Source: Paludibacter sp. UBA6032
GTDB taxonomy: Bacteria; Bacteroidota; Bacteroidia; Bacteroidales; Paludibacteraceae
Reading direction: 5' to 3'
Assembly (NCBI GenBank): GCA_002427885.1
Contig: DIZI01000008.1
Span: 205,037 to 269,036, forward strand
DNA: 64,000 nucleotides
Positions 7,804 to 17,586 of this stretch are shown piece by piece (the stretch's first letter is position 1; each line of letters starts with the position of its first letter). The notes beneath the pieces are model-generated. The model made no database searches. It worked only from the letters and a program-made list of their open reading frames with translations, and had not been told where the DNA came from. Both the position numbers and the translations under genes were made by a program.

Positions 7804-9264
7804 ATGAATTCAAACCAGCTATCTTCACGTTTTGAACATCCATTGAAACAATGGGTGAAAGCAGGCGTGTGGTGTCTGGTTTATATTTTATTTATTGCCT
7901 GGGTCGGTAACTATTGGTGGCTGTTGGGCTTACCGGTTGTTTTTGATGCCTTTATAACCCGTTACATTCCCTGGACATTTTGGAAGAAATCTAAAAATAA
8001 GACCGTGTTGGTTTTTATGGGTTGGGTTGATGCCATCGTATTCGCTTTGGTAGCTGTGTATTTTATAAATACTTTTTTATTCCAGAATTACCAGATTCCA
8101 AGTTCGTCATTAGAGAAAAGTTTACTGGTAGGCGATTTTTTATTTGTGAGCAAAGCCAGTTACGGACCCCGCGTGCCAAACACTCCGCTTTCGTTTCCAC
8201 TGGTTCAGCATACTTTTCCTGTTCTGAACACCAAATCGTTTCTTGAACATCCGCAGTGGGACTATAAGCGATTGAAAGGGTTTGATGCTGTCAAAAGAAA
8301 TGATATTGTTGTATTTAATTTCCCGGTAGGTGATACGGTTGCACTGAAAGTTACAAATCCTGATTATTATACATTATGTTATTATAATGGCAGGGATGTG
8401 GTTCATAGCCGGAAAGACCTTTTCGGAGATATAGTATACCGGCCGGTTGACCGGAGGGAAAATTTCGTTAAACGTTGTGTGGCTATTGCCGGTGATTGGT
8501 TACAGGTGAGAGATAATCAGGTATATGTCAATAATATTAGGCAAGATAAATTTGCTGGCGTTCAATTTAATTATTTTGTTCAGACAGATGGTACCCGTAT
8601 TTCTGATGAGGTATTGAATAAGTTGAAAATAAGTGATGATGACAGATTAATTGTCAATAATCAGGAAAGTCTGGACGAAATTAAAGCTTTAGGTCTTAAT
8701 GAAGAGTTACCGATATATCATTTCCCTTTAGATGAAGCCAAGTATACTGAATTGGCGAAAATATCAGGTGTCACCAAACTGCTGATTGAACCGGCAAATT
8801 GTCTGGTAATGGAGGCAACACAAAAGGTCGATGGTTTTAATCTCGTAAAAATTATAGCAGGAAAAGGTGACGTATATCCATTAGGTTCTCATAAAAATTG
8901 GACACGTGATAATTATGGTCCGATATGGATACCAAAAAAAGGCGCAAAATTATTGCTGAATGCATATAATTTTTCAATTTATGAACGTTGTATCCGGGTT
9001 TATGAAAAGAATAAACTGGAAGTAAAAGACGGTGTATTTTATATCAATGATAAACCGGCAAAATCATATACATTCAAAATGGATTATTACTGGATGATGG
9101 GCGATAACCGTCATAATTCAGCCGATTCACGGTACTGGGGTTTTGTTCCCGAAGATCATATTGTCGGCCGTCCGGTATTGGTTTGGTTGTCATTGGATAA
9201 GGATAAAGGCTGGTTTGATGGAAAAATTCGCTTTAACCGGTTCTTTAAGAATGCAGAAAGATAG
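7804..9264 (+). CDS. lepB: Signal peptidase I, second tandem copy
   Basis: Paralogue of the preceding gene, starting 19 bases after it and nearly identical over the membrane segments, the serine box, the lysine box and the last 60 residues. All catalytic residues are retained, so both are probably active. The main difference is an extra segment of about 20 residues in the insert (around residues 339-360, beginning after LLIEPA), absent from the first copy, and divergence in the middle region. The two may serve different substrate sets. The gene is followed by an AT-rich tandem repeat. Confidence 0.94.
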   Translation: MNSNQLSSRFEHPLKQWVKAGVWCLVYILFIAWVGNYWWLLGLPVVFDAFITRYIPWTFWKKSKNKTVLVFMGWVDAIVFALVAVYFINTFLFQNYQIPSSSLEKSLLVGDFLFVSKASYGPRVPNTPLSFPLVQHTFPVLNTKSFLEHPQWDYKRLKGFDAVKRNDIVVFNFPVGDTVALKVTNPDYYTLCYYNGRDVVHSRKDLFGDIVYRPVDRRENFVKRCVAIAGDWLQVRDNQVYVNNIRQDKFAGVQFNYFVQTDGTRISDEVLNKLKISDDDRLIVNNQESLDEIKALGLNEELPIYHFPLDEAKYTELAKISGVTKLLIEPANCLVMEATQKVDGFNLVKIIAGKGDVYPLGSHKNWTRDNYGPIWIPKKGAKLLLNAYNFSIYERCIRVYEKNKLEVKDGVFYINDKPAKSYTFKMDYYWMMGDNRHNSADSRYWGFVPEDHIVGRPVLVWLSLDKDKGWFDGKIRFNRFFKNAER

Positions 9265-9267
9265 ATT

Positions 9268-9320
9268 ATAGTTTATAGTTGGTAGTTTATAGTTTATAGT
9301 TGGTAGTTTATAGTTGGTAT
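9268..9320 (+). repeat. AT-rich tandem repeat between lepB and the WbqC-like gene
   Basis: About 2.4 copies of a 22-bp unit built from TATAGTTTATAGTTGGTAG. It fills the gap between two genes and contains no coding sequence. Confidence 0.8.
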
Positions 9321-9332
9321 TAAAAAGAAAGA

Positions 9333-9947
9333 ATGTCAGAAATTTGTTTGTCAACAGCTTATTTAGCTCCGGTAGAGTATTATTCCGTCGTGGCAAAAGC
9401 TGAAACCGTTTTTCTGGAAAATTGCGATTATTACGTTAAACAGACTTACAGAAACAGATGTCATATTGCAGCGGCAAACGGAACAATGGCCTTAAGCATT
9501 CCGACGGAGAAATCGGGTGGTGTGAAACAATTGATACGTGATGTACGAATTTCCGAACATAACGACTGGCAGATGCATCACTGGAGATCCATAGAATCGG
9601 CCTATAACTCGACACCGTTTTTTGAGTACTACAAAGACGATTTGTTGCCGTTCTATGAAAGAAAATGGGACTTCTTGTTTGATTTTAATATGGAAATACA
9701 AACAAAAGTTCTCGAATTACTGGATTTGCAACCGTTGATCCGGCTGACAAATGAGTATAAAATAAAATTGGATGAAAATGTGTTGGATTTGAGGGAAAGT
9801 ATCCATCCAAAAAAGAACAATCCGATAACAGGTTTACAACCCTATTATCAGGTTTTTGAACAACGATTTGGGTTTCAGCCGGATTTAAGCATTATCGATT
9901 TGCTTTTTAATTTGGGAAATGAAGCACAATTAATCATTCACAATTAA
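9333..9947 (+). CDS. WbqC-like family protein
   Basis: A 204-aa protein of the WbqC-like family (PF08889), named after an O-antigen cluster gene; the biochemical role is unproven. Family marks include the N-terminal strand YLAPVEYYSVVAKAE, the central HHWRSIESAYNSTPFFEYY (about 86-104), and the acidic aromatic-rich C-terminal part PYYQVFEQRFGFQPDLSIIDLLFNLG. No signal peptide is seen. It stands directly downstream of the signal peptidases and upstream of ilvE. Family assignment is from motif recognition; function remains unknown. Confidence 0.82.
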   Translation: MSEICLSTAYLAPVEYYSVVAKAETVFLENCDYYVKQTYRNRCHIAAANGTMALSIPTEKSGGVKQLIRDVRISEHNDWQMHHWRSIESAYNSTPFFEYYKDDLLPFYERKWDFLFDFNMEIQTKVLELLDLQPLIRLTNEYKIKLDENVLDLRESIHPKKNNPITGLQPYYQVFEQRFGFQPDLSIIDLLFNLGNEAQLIIHN

Positions 9948-9983
9948 TAATTGAAAATTGAAATATTTGGAAATTATATTATT

Positions 9984-11003
9984 ATGGAAAATATAGATTG
10001 GAGTAATCTCGCGTTCGGTTATATGAAAACCGATTGTAATATCCGTTGTACATATAGTGACGGCAAGTGGGGCGAACTGGAAGTTCACGAAAGTGAATAT
10101 CTGAGTTTGCACATGGCTGCCACAAGTTTGCATTACGGACAAGAATCTTTCGAAGGATTAAAAGCATTTCGTGGGAAAGACGGAAAAGTACGCATTTTTC
10201 GAATGAAAGACAATGCCTTGCGTATGCAGGATTCAAGTGCTGGAACCTTAATGGCCAGGATTCCTGTGGAAATTTTTGAAGAAGCAGTTTTAAAAGTAGT
10301 AAAATTGAATGAACGTTTTGTACCTCCATACGAATCAGGTGCTTCGTTGTATATCCGCCCTGTCCTTTTTGGAAGTGGAGCGCAAATTGGTGTGAGACCT
10401 TCTAATGAATACATGTTTATCGTATTTGTAACTCCCGTCGGTCCTTATTTCAAAGGGGGCTTTCAAACAACACCTTTTGTGATTATGCGTGAATACGATC
10501 GTTCGGCACCACTGGGTATGGGAAAATATAAAGTAGGGGGAAATTATGCCGCCAGTCTGGTTGCAGGTGAGCGGGCGCATCAACTGGGTTATTCCAATAT
10601 CTTCTACCTGGATGCGAAGGAAAAAAAATATATTGACGAATGTGGTGCTGCCAACTTTTTCGGCATAAAGGATAATACCTACGTTACACCCAAATCCTCT
10701 TCGATTCTTCCATCCATCACCAATAAAAGTTTAATGGTGTTGGCAAAGGAATTGGGAATGAAAGTGGAACAACGTGCGATTCCTGTTGAAGAACTGGCTA
10801 CTTTTGAAGAAGCCGGAGCTTGCGGAACGGCTGCTGTTATAAGCCCTATCCAACGGATCGATGATTTTGACGAAAATAAATCCTATATTTTCTCACACGA
10901 TGGTAAACCGGGACCAATTTGTGAAAAACTATATAACAAATTACGGGCTATTCAGTACGGTGATGAAGCGGATACGCACGATTGGGTAACTTTAGTGAAG
11001 TAA
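9984..11003 (+). CDS. ilvE: Branched-chain amino acid aminotransferase
   Basis: PLP-dependent fold-type IV transaminase for the last step of valine, leucine and isoleucine synthesis. The 339-aa protein has the block LHYGQESFEGLKAFRG (about 49-64), the PLP lysine in YKVGGNYAAS (about 190-200), and the cofactor-binding segment DECGAANFFG. The ATG at 9984 is preferred to an in-frame TTG at 9951 that would add residues not seen in the family and that lies 4 bases after the WbqC-like stop. Length fits the long (class II) type of branched-chain transaminase. Confidence 0.94.
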   Translation: MENIDWSNLAFGYMKTDCNIRCTYSDGKWGELEVHESEYLSLHMAATSLHYGQESFEGLKAFRGKDGKVRIFRMKDNALRMQDSSAGTLMARIPVEIFEEAVLKVVKLNERFVPPYESGASLYIRPVLFGSGAQIGVRPSNEYMFIVFVTPVGPYFKGGFQTTPFVIMREYDRSAPLGMGKYKVGGNYAASLVAGERAHQLGYSNIFYLDAKEKKYIDECGAANFFGIKDNTYVTPKSSSILPSITNKSLMVLAKELGMKVEQRAIPVEELATFEEAGACGTAAVISPIQRIDDFDENKSYIFSHDGKPGPICEKLYNKLRAIQYGDEADTHDWVTLVK

Positions 11004-11037
11004 ATTCGATTTAACAAGCATTTTTTCAAAAAGAAAC

Positions 11038-11721
11038 ATGGAAACCAAAAGAAAATTGAATAAAAATGTATTTGAACAAATGCATCCTTTAACACGATTA
11101 ATCATCAGTGTTGCTTTGTCCACTTTGCCCTTTTTTCTGTTGAATAAACATATCAATATTTTGCTTCTGGGAATGGTTTCGTGGATTGTTTTTACCTTGA
11201 CTTTTTTGGTTTTCAGTTGGATTGTAATTATTAAAAGAACTGTTCCGCAAATCCGGAAAAAAGCAACCGAAGACGATGGGAGCGTTCTTTTTGTTTTTTT
11301 TATGGTTTTGATCTCGGCTTTTGCCGGAATGCTGACTGTTTTATTAATCATTATTTCAAAAGATTCAGCCATTCGCGAAAGCTTTTTATTTCTGCCTTCG
11401 TGTATTTTGGGGATGCTCCTGTCGTGGTTAATGGTGCATACAATTTATGTATTTCATTATGCCCACGAATATTATGATGATACCCGGGATAAAAATGGAA
11501 ATAAGTACGTGGGCGGATTAATTTTTCCTGAAGAAAAAGAACCTGACTATCTTGATTTTGCTTATTATTCTTTCGGTTTAGGTTGTACTTTTCAGGTTGC
11601 CGATGTGAATATTACTTCCCGAAAAATCAGACGCATTACCATGTTTCATGGTCTTCTTGCTTTTGTTCTGAACACTTTTGTTGTTGCATTGACCATCAAT
11701 TTAATTGCCGGATTCAATTGA
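11038..11721 (+). CDS. DUF1345 integral membrane protein
   Basis: A 227-aa protein with five predicted membrane segments (about 17-38, 42-65, 85-108, 119-142, 200-222). The family signature is clear in the last half: FHYAHEYYDD, GGLIFPEEKEPDYLDFAYYSF and CTFQVADVNITSRKIRR, then HGLLAFVLNTFVVALTINL. DUF1345 proteins occur widely in bacteria without an assigned function. It sits alone between ilvE and rimM on the same strand. Confidence 0.85.
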   Translation: METKRKLNKNVFEQMHPLTRLIISVALSTLPFFLLNKHINILLLGMVSWIVFTLTFLVFSWIVIIKRTVPQIRKKATEDDGSVLFVFFMVLISAFAGMLTVLLIIISKDSAIRESFLFLPSCILGMLLSWLMVHTIYVFHYAHEYYDDTRDKNGNKYVGGLIFPEEKEPDYLDFAYYSFGLGCTFQVADVNITSRKIRRITMFHGLLAFVLNTFVVALTINLIAGFN

Positions 11722-11815
11722 GAAAGTCCTTTTTGTGTAGATATTACAATTGAATTGGACCTATAAACGGCTAACAGCAATAGAATTTCCCCCGACTTAA
11801 TAATTTTATTATACA

Positions 11816-12334
11816 ATGATATCAAAATCAGATGTTTTTCCTATCGGGCAAATCAATAAACCTCACGGGGTTAATGGTGAAATGTCTTTTTCATTCACTT
11901 CCGATATTTTCGATCGGGAAGAAGTTCCGTATTTTGTTTTTGAAAGAGAGGGAATTTTAGTTCCTTTTTTTATTGAGGAATATCGTTTTAAAGGCAGTAC
12001 AACCGGATTATTGAAGTTGGATGGTGTAATAACAGATGAGCAGGCGAGGGACTTCTATGGTCTGACGATTTACCTTCCCAAAAAATTTCTGGAAAAAGTG
12101 GAAGATACTGAAATTGAACTGGATTATTTTGCCGGCTTTAGTCTTATTGATGCCGAAAAAGGATTGCTCGGTGTTATTTCGGAGGTGGATCAAACGACAG
12201 ACAACGTCCTTTTTGTCATTCCGACAAAAGATGATGAATTACTTATCCCGGCAGGCGAAGAATATATCGAAGAAATTGACCACGAAAAGAAAATAATATA
12301 TGTCAGGCTGCCCGAAGGGTTGTTGGATTTGTAA
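11816..12334 (+). CDS. rimM: 16S rRNA processing protein RimM
   Basis: Ribosome assembly factor that binds the S19/30S head region. The 172-aa product has the N-terminal beta-barrel with IGQINKPHGVNGEMSF (about 11-26) and the C-terminal PRC-barrel with LDYFAGFSLID, EVDQTTDNVLFVI and LIPAGEEYIEEID. Length and motifs are standard. It is followed by a strong hairpin terminator and is not linked here to rpsP or trmD, unlike in many Proteobacteria. Confidence 0.94.
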   Translation: MISKSDVFPIGQINKPHGVNGEMSFSFTSDIFDREEVPYFVFEREGILVPFFIEEYRFKGSTTGLLKLDGVITDEQARDFYGLTIYLPKKFLEKVEDTEIELDYFAGFSLIDAEKGLLGVISEVDQTTDNVLFVIPTKDDELLIPAGEEYIEEIDHEKKIIYVRLPEGLLDL

Positions 12335-12424
12335 ATTATTTCTTTGAAGCTATAAATAAAAAAATGAAACGATATATGTAAGATTATTTTTCCCGAATAA
12401 CCTATATTGCTGTTTTTTTTACAT

Positions 12425-12470
12425 AAATAACTCTCTGATAGCCACAAAGCTATCAGAGAGTTATTTATTT
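12425..12470 (+). terminator. Rho-independent terminator after rimM
   Basis: A perfect 18-bp stem (12425-12442 with 12449-12466) and a 6-base loop, followed by an AT-rich tract with T-runs. It insulates the housekeeping genes from the fructan locus. Confidence 0.85.
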
Positions 12471-12481
12471 TTTATAGTTTA

Positions 12482-12547
12482 TGTATCAAAATTACACGAT
12501 GATGCAACAATTATTACAGTCTTTGGTATAAATCACCTCTATTTTTG
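12482..12547 (+). promoter_or_regulatory. Regulated promoter of the susCD operon of the fructan locus
   Basis: The box TGTATCAAAATTACA, two variable bases, then ATGATGCAACAA (12482-12510) recurs at 21177-21205 ahead of the second PUL operon. In both cases the -7 element TATTTTTG begins exactly 29 bases after the box (here 12540). No good -33 element is present, consistent with activator dependence. The likely activator is the hybrid regulator encoded at 25509-28274. From 12548 to the susC start at 12732 lies a long AT-rich leader with no gene. Confidence 0.75.
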
Positions 12548-12731
12548 TAACGTGATTTTGTATCAAACAACAACTAAAAATATTAATCAATTAAACTAAT
12601 TTAGAAATGAGAAATTATTACCTGATTTTATTATATCTTTATTGATACAACTAAACATTTAATCAATGACGCGTAGAAATACGCTTACACTTATCTTAAA
12701 TTTATATTACGAATTTTAAATCTAAAAAATC

Positions 12732-15700
12732 ATGAATGAAAGAAGCAAATTTCAAAGCAACGTGCTGAGAAAGTTGAAATTGTTAGCATTTTTCAGCACA
12801 CTTAGTGTTGCAATTATGGCTCAAACAAAGATTAGCGGTGTTGTGACTGCGTCGGACGATGGTGAAAAATTAGTTGGAGTAACTGTGTATGTAAAAGGAG
12901 AACAAACAGGAACCGTTACGAATCTGGATGGAAGTTATTCACTGTTGGTAAAGCAAAACGCAACATTAGTTTTTTCGATGATTGGAATGAAATCCACTGA
13001 AATAAATGTAGGAACTAAAACTACCGTAAACGTAATTTTAGAGTCCGATACAAAATCGTTGGAAGAGGTAGTTGTAACAGGATATTCAACTCAAAAGAAA
13101 GCCGACCTTACCGGTGCAGTTACCGTAGTAGATGTAAATGAACTCAAAAAGACTGCCACAAATAATCCAATGATGGCCTTGCAAGGACGTGCAGCCGGAG
13201 TGGATATTACCTCAGATGGTTCTCCAAGCGGCTCTGGAACTACCGTTCGTATTCGCGGTATTGGCACGCTTAATAACAATGATCCGCTTTACGTTATTGA
13301 TGGCGTACCAACCAAAAGCGGAATGCACGAATTAAATTCATCGGATATTGAAAGCATTCAGGTATTAAGAGATGCTTCAGCAGCGAGTATTTATGGTTCG
13401 CGCGCCGGTAATGGCGTTATTATCATTACTACTAAAAAAGGAAAATCGGGAAAAACGAAAGTAAATTTCGATACATATTTGAGCACATCGCAATATGGAA
13501 AAGTTATTGATATGCTTAATACAAAACAATTTGGTCAGGTTCAGTGGCAGGCTATGATTAACAGTGGAGTAGATCCTAATACAAATCAGATTGGGTATAT
13601 GTATGACTACAGCTATGATACAAACGGCAATCCGGTACTAAATGGTATTAAAGTCCCAAAATATATCGATGCCAGAGACGGAACCAATACCATGTTGTCG
13701 GCGAATACCGACTGGTTTGGACAAATAACCCGGCCTGGAATTGCTCAGTCCTATAATCTATCGGTAAGCAGCGGCACCGATAAATCCAACAGTTACTTTT
13801 CGCTTGGTTATTATAATAATCAGGGAACAATCAAAGACACTTACTTCAACCGAATTTCAGCTCGTATGAATAATTCGTACAAGTTACTGGGTGACCTGAT
13901 TACAGTTGGCGAAAACTTTACAATAAACAATACCGGTGAGCTACAGGCTCCGGGAGGTGTTCTTGAATTATCCATTTTGTCGCTACCTATAATGCCGGTT
14001 AAGAAAACCGATGGCGATTGGGGTAGTGTTACCTCCGGTATGCGTGATAGGGACAATCCTGCCAGAATTCTCGATGCCAATAAAGACAATCCTTACAGTT
14101 ATTGGCGTACTTTTGGTAATACATACATTGATCTTCAGCCGATTAAAAATCTCCACGTGAAAAGTAGTTTTGGTGTTGATTATGGAAATTATTATCAACG
14201 TGCATTGACCTACAGTTTTACGGGAAGATTGGGTTCAGACCTTACTTCATCCAAGATAATCCAAAGTCATTCAATGAAATGGTCATGGACAAACACGGCA
14301 ACCTACGATTTTAAAATAGGTAAAAGTCAATTCAATTTACTTGCCGGTACCGAATTTATAAATCAAACTGATATAAATTTTTCAACTGAGAGAAGAACTT
14401 ACGAACTCGAAGATCCAAACTATATGTGGCCATCGGCAGGTGTTGGTGCAATGTATTCAACCGGTGGCTCAACAGCTTATTCTCTAAGTTCACTTTTCGG
14501 TAAAGTTGATTATGCTTATGATGACAAATATCTTGCTTCTGTAACTCTCAGAAACGATGGTTCATCACGCTTCGGAATTGACAATCGCTATGCTACGTTT
14601 CCTGCTATTTCAGCTGGTTGGCGTATCAGTCAGGAAAAATTTATGAGCGAACTGAAAAGCACTGTTTCTGATCTGAAATTCCGTGTAGGTTGGGGTCAAA
14701 CAGGTAATCAGGAAATTGACAATTATGCCAATCGTTCCATAATTATTGCCAATTATATTGGTTCTACCGGTGCTGGAATTAACACAGGGAGTGCTTATGA
14801 TATTACCGGTGCCGGTTCAGGCATATTGCCTTCGGGCTATATGATTACACAACGTGCAAATGACAAAATAAAATGGGAAACAACCACTCAAACCAATGTT
14901 GGACTTGATTTCGGATTGTTTAACCAGAGTTTGTATGGAAGTGTGGAATGGTACTTTAAGCAAACAAATGATATTTTAGTAAACCCTCCTTATCTGGCTG
15001 CAATTGGCGAAGGTGGAAATCACTGGGTTAACGGTGCTTCGATGGAAAATAAAGGATTGGAATTCACAGTTGGATACCGCGGAAAAACTTCTTTCGGATT
15101 GGAGTATGATGTAACAGCTAATATCTCAGGTTACAGAAATAAAATCACAAAATTGCCCGAAAGTGTTGTCAACAATTATGGTGGGAATGGAACAACAGAC
15201 AATATTCTGGGAAAACCAATCGGTTCTTACTATGGTTACGTAGCTGAAGGATTGTTCCAGACACAGGATGAAGTAGATAACTCAGCAACTCAAACCGGAA
15301 AAGGATTGGGTAGAATCCGTTACAAAGACATTAGCGGTGATGGTGTTATAGATGAAAAAGACAGAACATGGTTAGGAAGTCCAAATCCCGATTTTCAGTA
15401 TGGATTTAATATTGTACTTGATTATAAAGGCTTTGATCTTACAGCATTTTTCCAGGGTTTGTCAGGAAGCGAGGTTAACAATACGGTAAAACGATTCACC
15501 GATTTCTGGGCAGTTGATGAGTTAGGTTCGAACAAAAGCACGCGTCTTATGAATGCATGGACTCCGACCAATACTTCATCTACTATTCCTGCGCTATCAT
15601 TCAGCGATTTGAATAATGAAAAAAGATTTTCATCGTATTACATCGAACCGGGTGCATATTTAAAATTACGTAATCTGCAATTGGGTTATTCATTGTCATC

Positions 15701-15866
15701 AAAGTTGATCAACAAACTTAAATTAGACAAAGTGCGTATGTATGTGAGCGGACAAAACCTGATGACATTAAAAAGTAGCAAGTTTACAGGATTAGATCCT
15801 GAAAATCCAAACTTAGCTTATCCTATTTCCACTACACTCACCCTAGGTTTAAATGTGGCGTTTTAA
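12732..15866 (+). CDS. susC: SusC-type TonB-dependent oligosaccharide transporter
   Basis: Outer-membrane beta-barrel that imports fructan oligosaccharides with its SusD lid. The 1044-aa protein has a signal peptide (to about residue 31), a carboxypeptidase-regulatory-like domain (about 32-108), the SusC signature SLEEVVVTGYSTQKK that includes the TonB box, a plug domain (about 120-230, with LQGRAAGVDI and VRIRGIGTLNNNDPLYVIDG) and a C-terminal barrel ending in an aromatic-rich strand. It is the first gene of the PUL, after a box shared with the downstream GH32 operon. The fructan assignment comes from its GH32, fructokinase and regulator neighbours. Confidence 0.93.
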   Translation: MNERSKFQSNVLRKLKLLAFFSTLSVAIMAQTKISGVVTASDDGEKLVGVTVYVKGEQTGTVTNLDGSYSLLVKQNATLVFSMIGMKSTEINVGTKTTVNVILESDTKSLEEVVVTGYSTQKKADLTGAVTVVDVNELKKTATNNPMMALQGRAAGVDITSDGSPSGSGTTVRIRGIGTLNNNDPLYVIDGVPTKSGMHELNSSDIESIQVLRDASAASIYGSRAGNGVIIITTKKGKSGKTKVNFDTYLSTSQYGKVIDMLNTKQFGQVQWQAMINSGVDPNTNQIGYMYDYSYDTNGNPVLNGIKVPKYIDARDGTNTMLSANTDWFGQITRPGIAQSYNLSVSSGTDKSNSYFSLGYYNNQGTIKDTYFNRISARMNNSYKLLGDLITVGENFTINNTGELQAPGGVLELSILSLPIMPVKKTDGDWGSVTSGMRDRDNPARILDANKDNPYSYWRTFGNTYIDLQPIKNLHVKSSFGVDYGNYYQRALTYSFTGRLGSDLTSSKIIQSHSMKWSWTNTATYDFKIGKSQFNLLAGTEFINQTDINFSTERRTYELEDPNYMWPSAGVGAMYSTGGSTAYSLSSLFGKVDYAYDDKYLASVTLRNDGSSRFGIDNRYATFPAISAGWRISQEKFMSELKSTVSDLKFRVGWGQTGNQEIDNYANRSIIIANYIGSTGAGINTGSAYDITGAGSGILPSGYMITQRANDKIKWETTTQTNVGLDFGLFNQSLYGSVEWYFKQTNDILVNPPYLAAIGEGGNHWVNGASMENKGLEFTVGYRGKTSFGLEYDVTANISGYRNKITKLPESVVNNYGGNGTTDNILGKPIGSYYGYVAEGLFQTQDEVDNSATQTGKGLGRIRYKDISGDGVIDEKDRTWLGSPNPDFQYGFNIVLDYKGFDLTAFFQGLSGSEVNNTVKRFTDFWAVDELGSNKSTRLMNAWTPTNTSSTIPALSFSDLNNEKRFSSYYIEPGAYLKLRNLQLGYSLSSKLINKLKLDKVRMYVSGQNLMTLKSSKFTGLDPENPNLAYPISTTLTLGLNVAF

Positions 15867-15893
15867 TTTTTCATTAAAAAATAAAGAAACAGT

Positions 15894-17573
15894 ATGAAAA
15901 AATTCAAAATAACAGTTTTAACTCTGATTGCAATTTTCGCAATGAATTCATGTAACGATGCTTTGGTAATTCCATCATATGGAAACCTAACCGAAGATAA
16001 TCTGACAGGAGTTAAACAAATAGAAAACGAAGTGATATCGGCCTATGCAGCTATAGGTAACGATGAGATAAACAGACCGTTGAGTTTGTGGAATTATGGG
16101 AACGTTCGTTCGGACGACGCTTACAAAGGAGGTAACGATCAAAATGATGGTGATTTTCTACACTTTCTTGAAATTTCATCTCCTTCTATTGGCAACGAAA
16201 CATGGTATACCGATGGTTTTTGGTACAATAATTACGTAGCAATTTCGCGCGCTAACTTTGCATTGCAACTACTAAATAAAGTCACTGATAGTGAGATGCC
16301 AAACAGGAAAGTCCGCATTGCCGAAATGCGTTTCCTTCGCGGACATATGCATTTTATTCAGAAGATTATTTTTAAAATGATTCCATACATTGATGAGACC
16401 AAATCGCCGGAAGACATAGCCAATGTTTCGAATGTGGCTTTGACAAACGATGAACTATGGCAAAAAATTGCCGATGATTTCCAATATGCTTACGATAATT
16501 TGCCTGAAAGCCAATCAGAAGTTGGACGTGCCAACAAATATGCCGCGGCAGCTTATCTTGCTAAAGTGTATTTGTATAAGGCCTATCGTCAGGATGATAT
16601 GAATAACGTTGTTTCAATTGACCCGAATGACATGCAAAAAGTGCTTGACTTGACCGCTTATGTGATGACTTCAAAATATAGATTGGAAAGCGACTTTGCT
16701 AATAATTTTCTTCCGGGAAGTTATGAAAATGGTCCTGAGTCTATGTTTGCTGTGCAATATTCACATGACGATGGAACGACTTTCGGACGTTTGAATATGG
16801 GAAACGCATTGACAACACCAACTCCCGGCGGAGATTTTAATAAACCGAGTCAGAATCTGGTAGATGCATATAAGACAAAAAACGGATTACCAATGGTTGA
16901 TACATACAGTGACGCAGATTACAACGAAACGACCGATAAAGTTGATCCGAGGTTATTTCATACAGTGGCGATACCGGGCAAACCATACAAATATACGAAT
17001 GTAAACTTTCTGCAAAATCAGTCCCGTAATCCTGGAATGTATGGTTATTTCTCTTCCTTAAAGGAAAATGTGGATCCCGCAAGTATTTACTACGTAAAAA
17101 CAGGTCCATGGTATGCTAATTCTAAGAATCAAATCGTAATTCGCTATGCGGATGTACTTTTAATGCGTGCTGAAGCTTTGATTGAAACAGGAAATTATAA
17201 TGATGCATTACCACTTATTAATCAGGTACGTAACCGTGCCAAAGCAAGTACAAGCTTAATTGGTTTTGCAACGAATCTCGATATTCAACTTTATCAAAAC
17301 GGTGTTAACTGTACATGGAATCAGGATTTTGCAAGAAAAGCTTTACGGTGGGAGCGTAGGTTGGAATTTGCAATGGAAGGAAGCCGTTTCTTTGATTTGA
17401 CCCGCTGGGGGGTAACAGATTCGGTTATAAACAATTATTACCGCAAAGAAGAATTAAAACATACATTCTTTCAGGGTGCACAATTCACTAAAAACAAAAA
17501 TGAATTCGTGCCTGTTCCCATTCAACAAATTAATTTCAGTAAGGGAATTTATAAACAAAATTATGGATTTTAA
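15894..17573 (+). CDS. susD: SusD-like surface glycan-binding lipoprotein
   Basis: Lid of the SusCD transporter; binds glycan at the surface. The 559-aa protein has a lipoprotein signal with the modified cysteine at about residue 20 (MNSCND), the alpha-helical tetratricopeptide-like core, and the SusD C-terminal block with YADVLLMRAEALIETG and RWERRLEFAMEGSRFFDLTRWG. It starts 27 bases after susC. Overall resemblance is to the SusD partners of levan/inulin loci, but sequence alone cannot tell beta-2,6 from beta-2,1 fructan. Confidence 0.92.
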   Translation: MKKFKITVLTLIAIFAMNSCNDALVIPSYGNLTEDNLTGVKQIENEVISAYAAIGNDEINRPLSLWNYGNVRSDDAYKGGNDQNDGDFLHFLEISSPSIGNETWYTDGFWYNNYVAISRANFALQLLNKVTDSEMPNRKVRIAEMRFLRGHMHFIQKIIFKMIPYIDETKSPEDIANVSNVALTNDELWQKIADDFQYAYDNLPESQSEVGRANKYAAAAYLAKVYLYKAYRQDDMNNVVSIDPNDMQKVLDLTAYVMTSKYRLESDFANNFLPGSYENGPESMFAVQYSHDDGTTFGRLNMGNALTTPTPGGDFNKPSQNLVDAYKTKNGLPMVDTYSDADYNETTDKVDPRLFHTVAIPGKPYKYTNVNFLQNQSRNPGMYGYFSSLKENVDPASIYYVKTGPWYANSKNQIVIRYADVLLMRAEALIETGNYNDALPLINQVRNRAKASTSLIGFATNLDIQLYQNGVNCTWNQDFARKALRWERRLEFAMEGSRFFDLTRWGVTDSVINNYYRKEELKHTFFQGAQFTKNKNEFVPVPIQQINFSKGIYKQNYGF

Positions 17574-17586
17574 AAACAATTGAAAT

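Noticed and set aside
9951..9983. TTG-initiated N-terminal extension of ilvE (and similar at 20194, 23083, 24461, 43642, 56900, 2028)
   Set aside because: In each case an ATG downstream begins at the conserved domain or signal peptide, and the added residues are not family-like or overlap a neighbouring gene or repeat.
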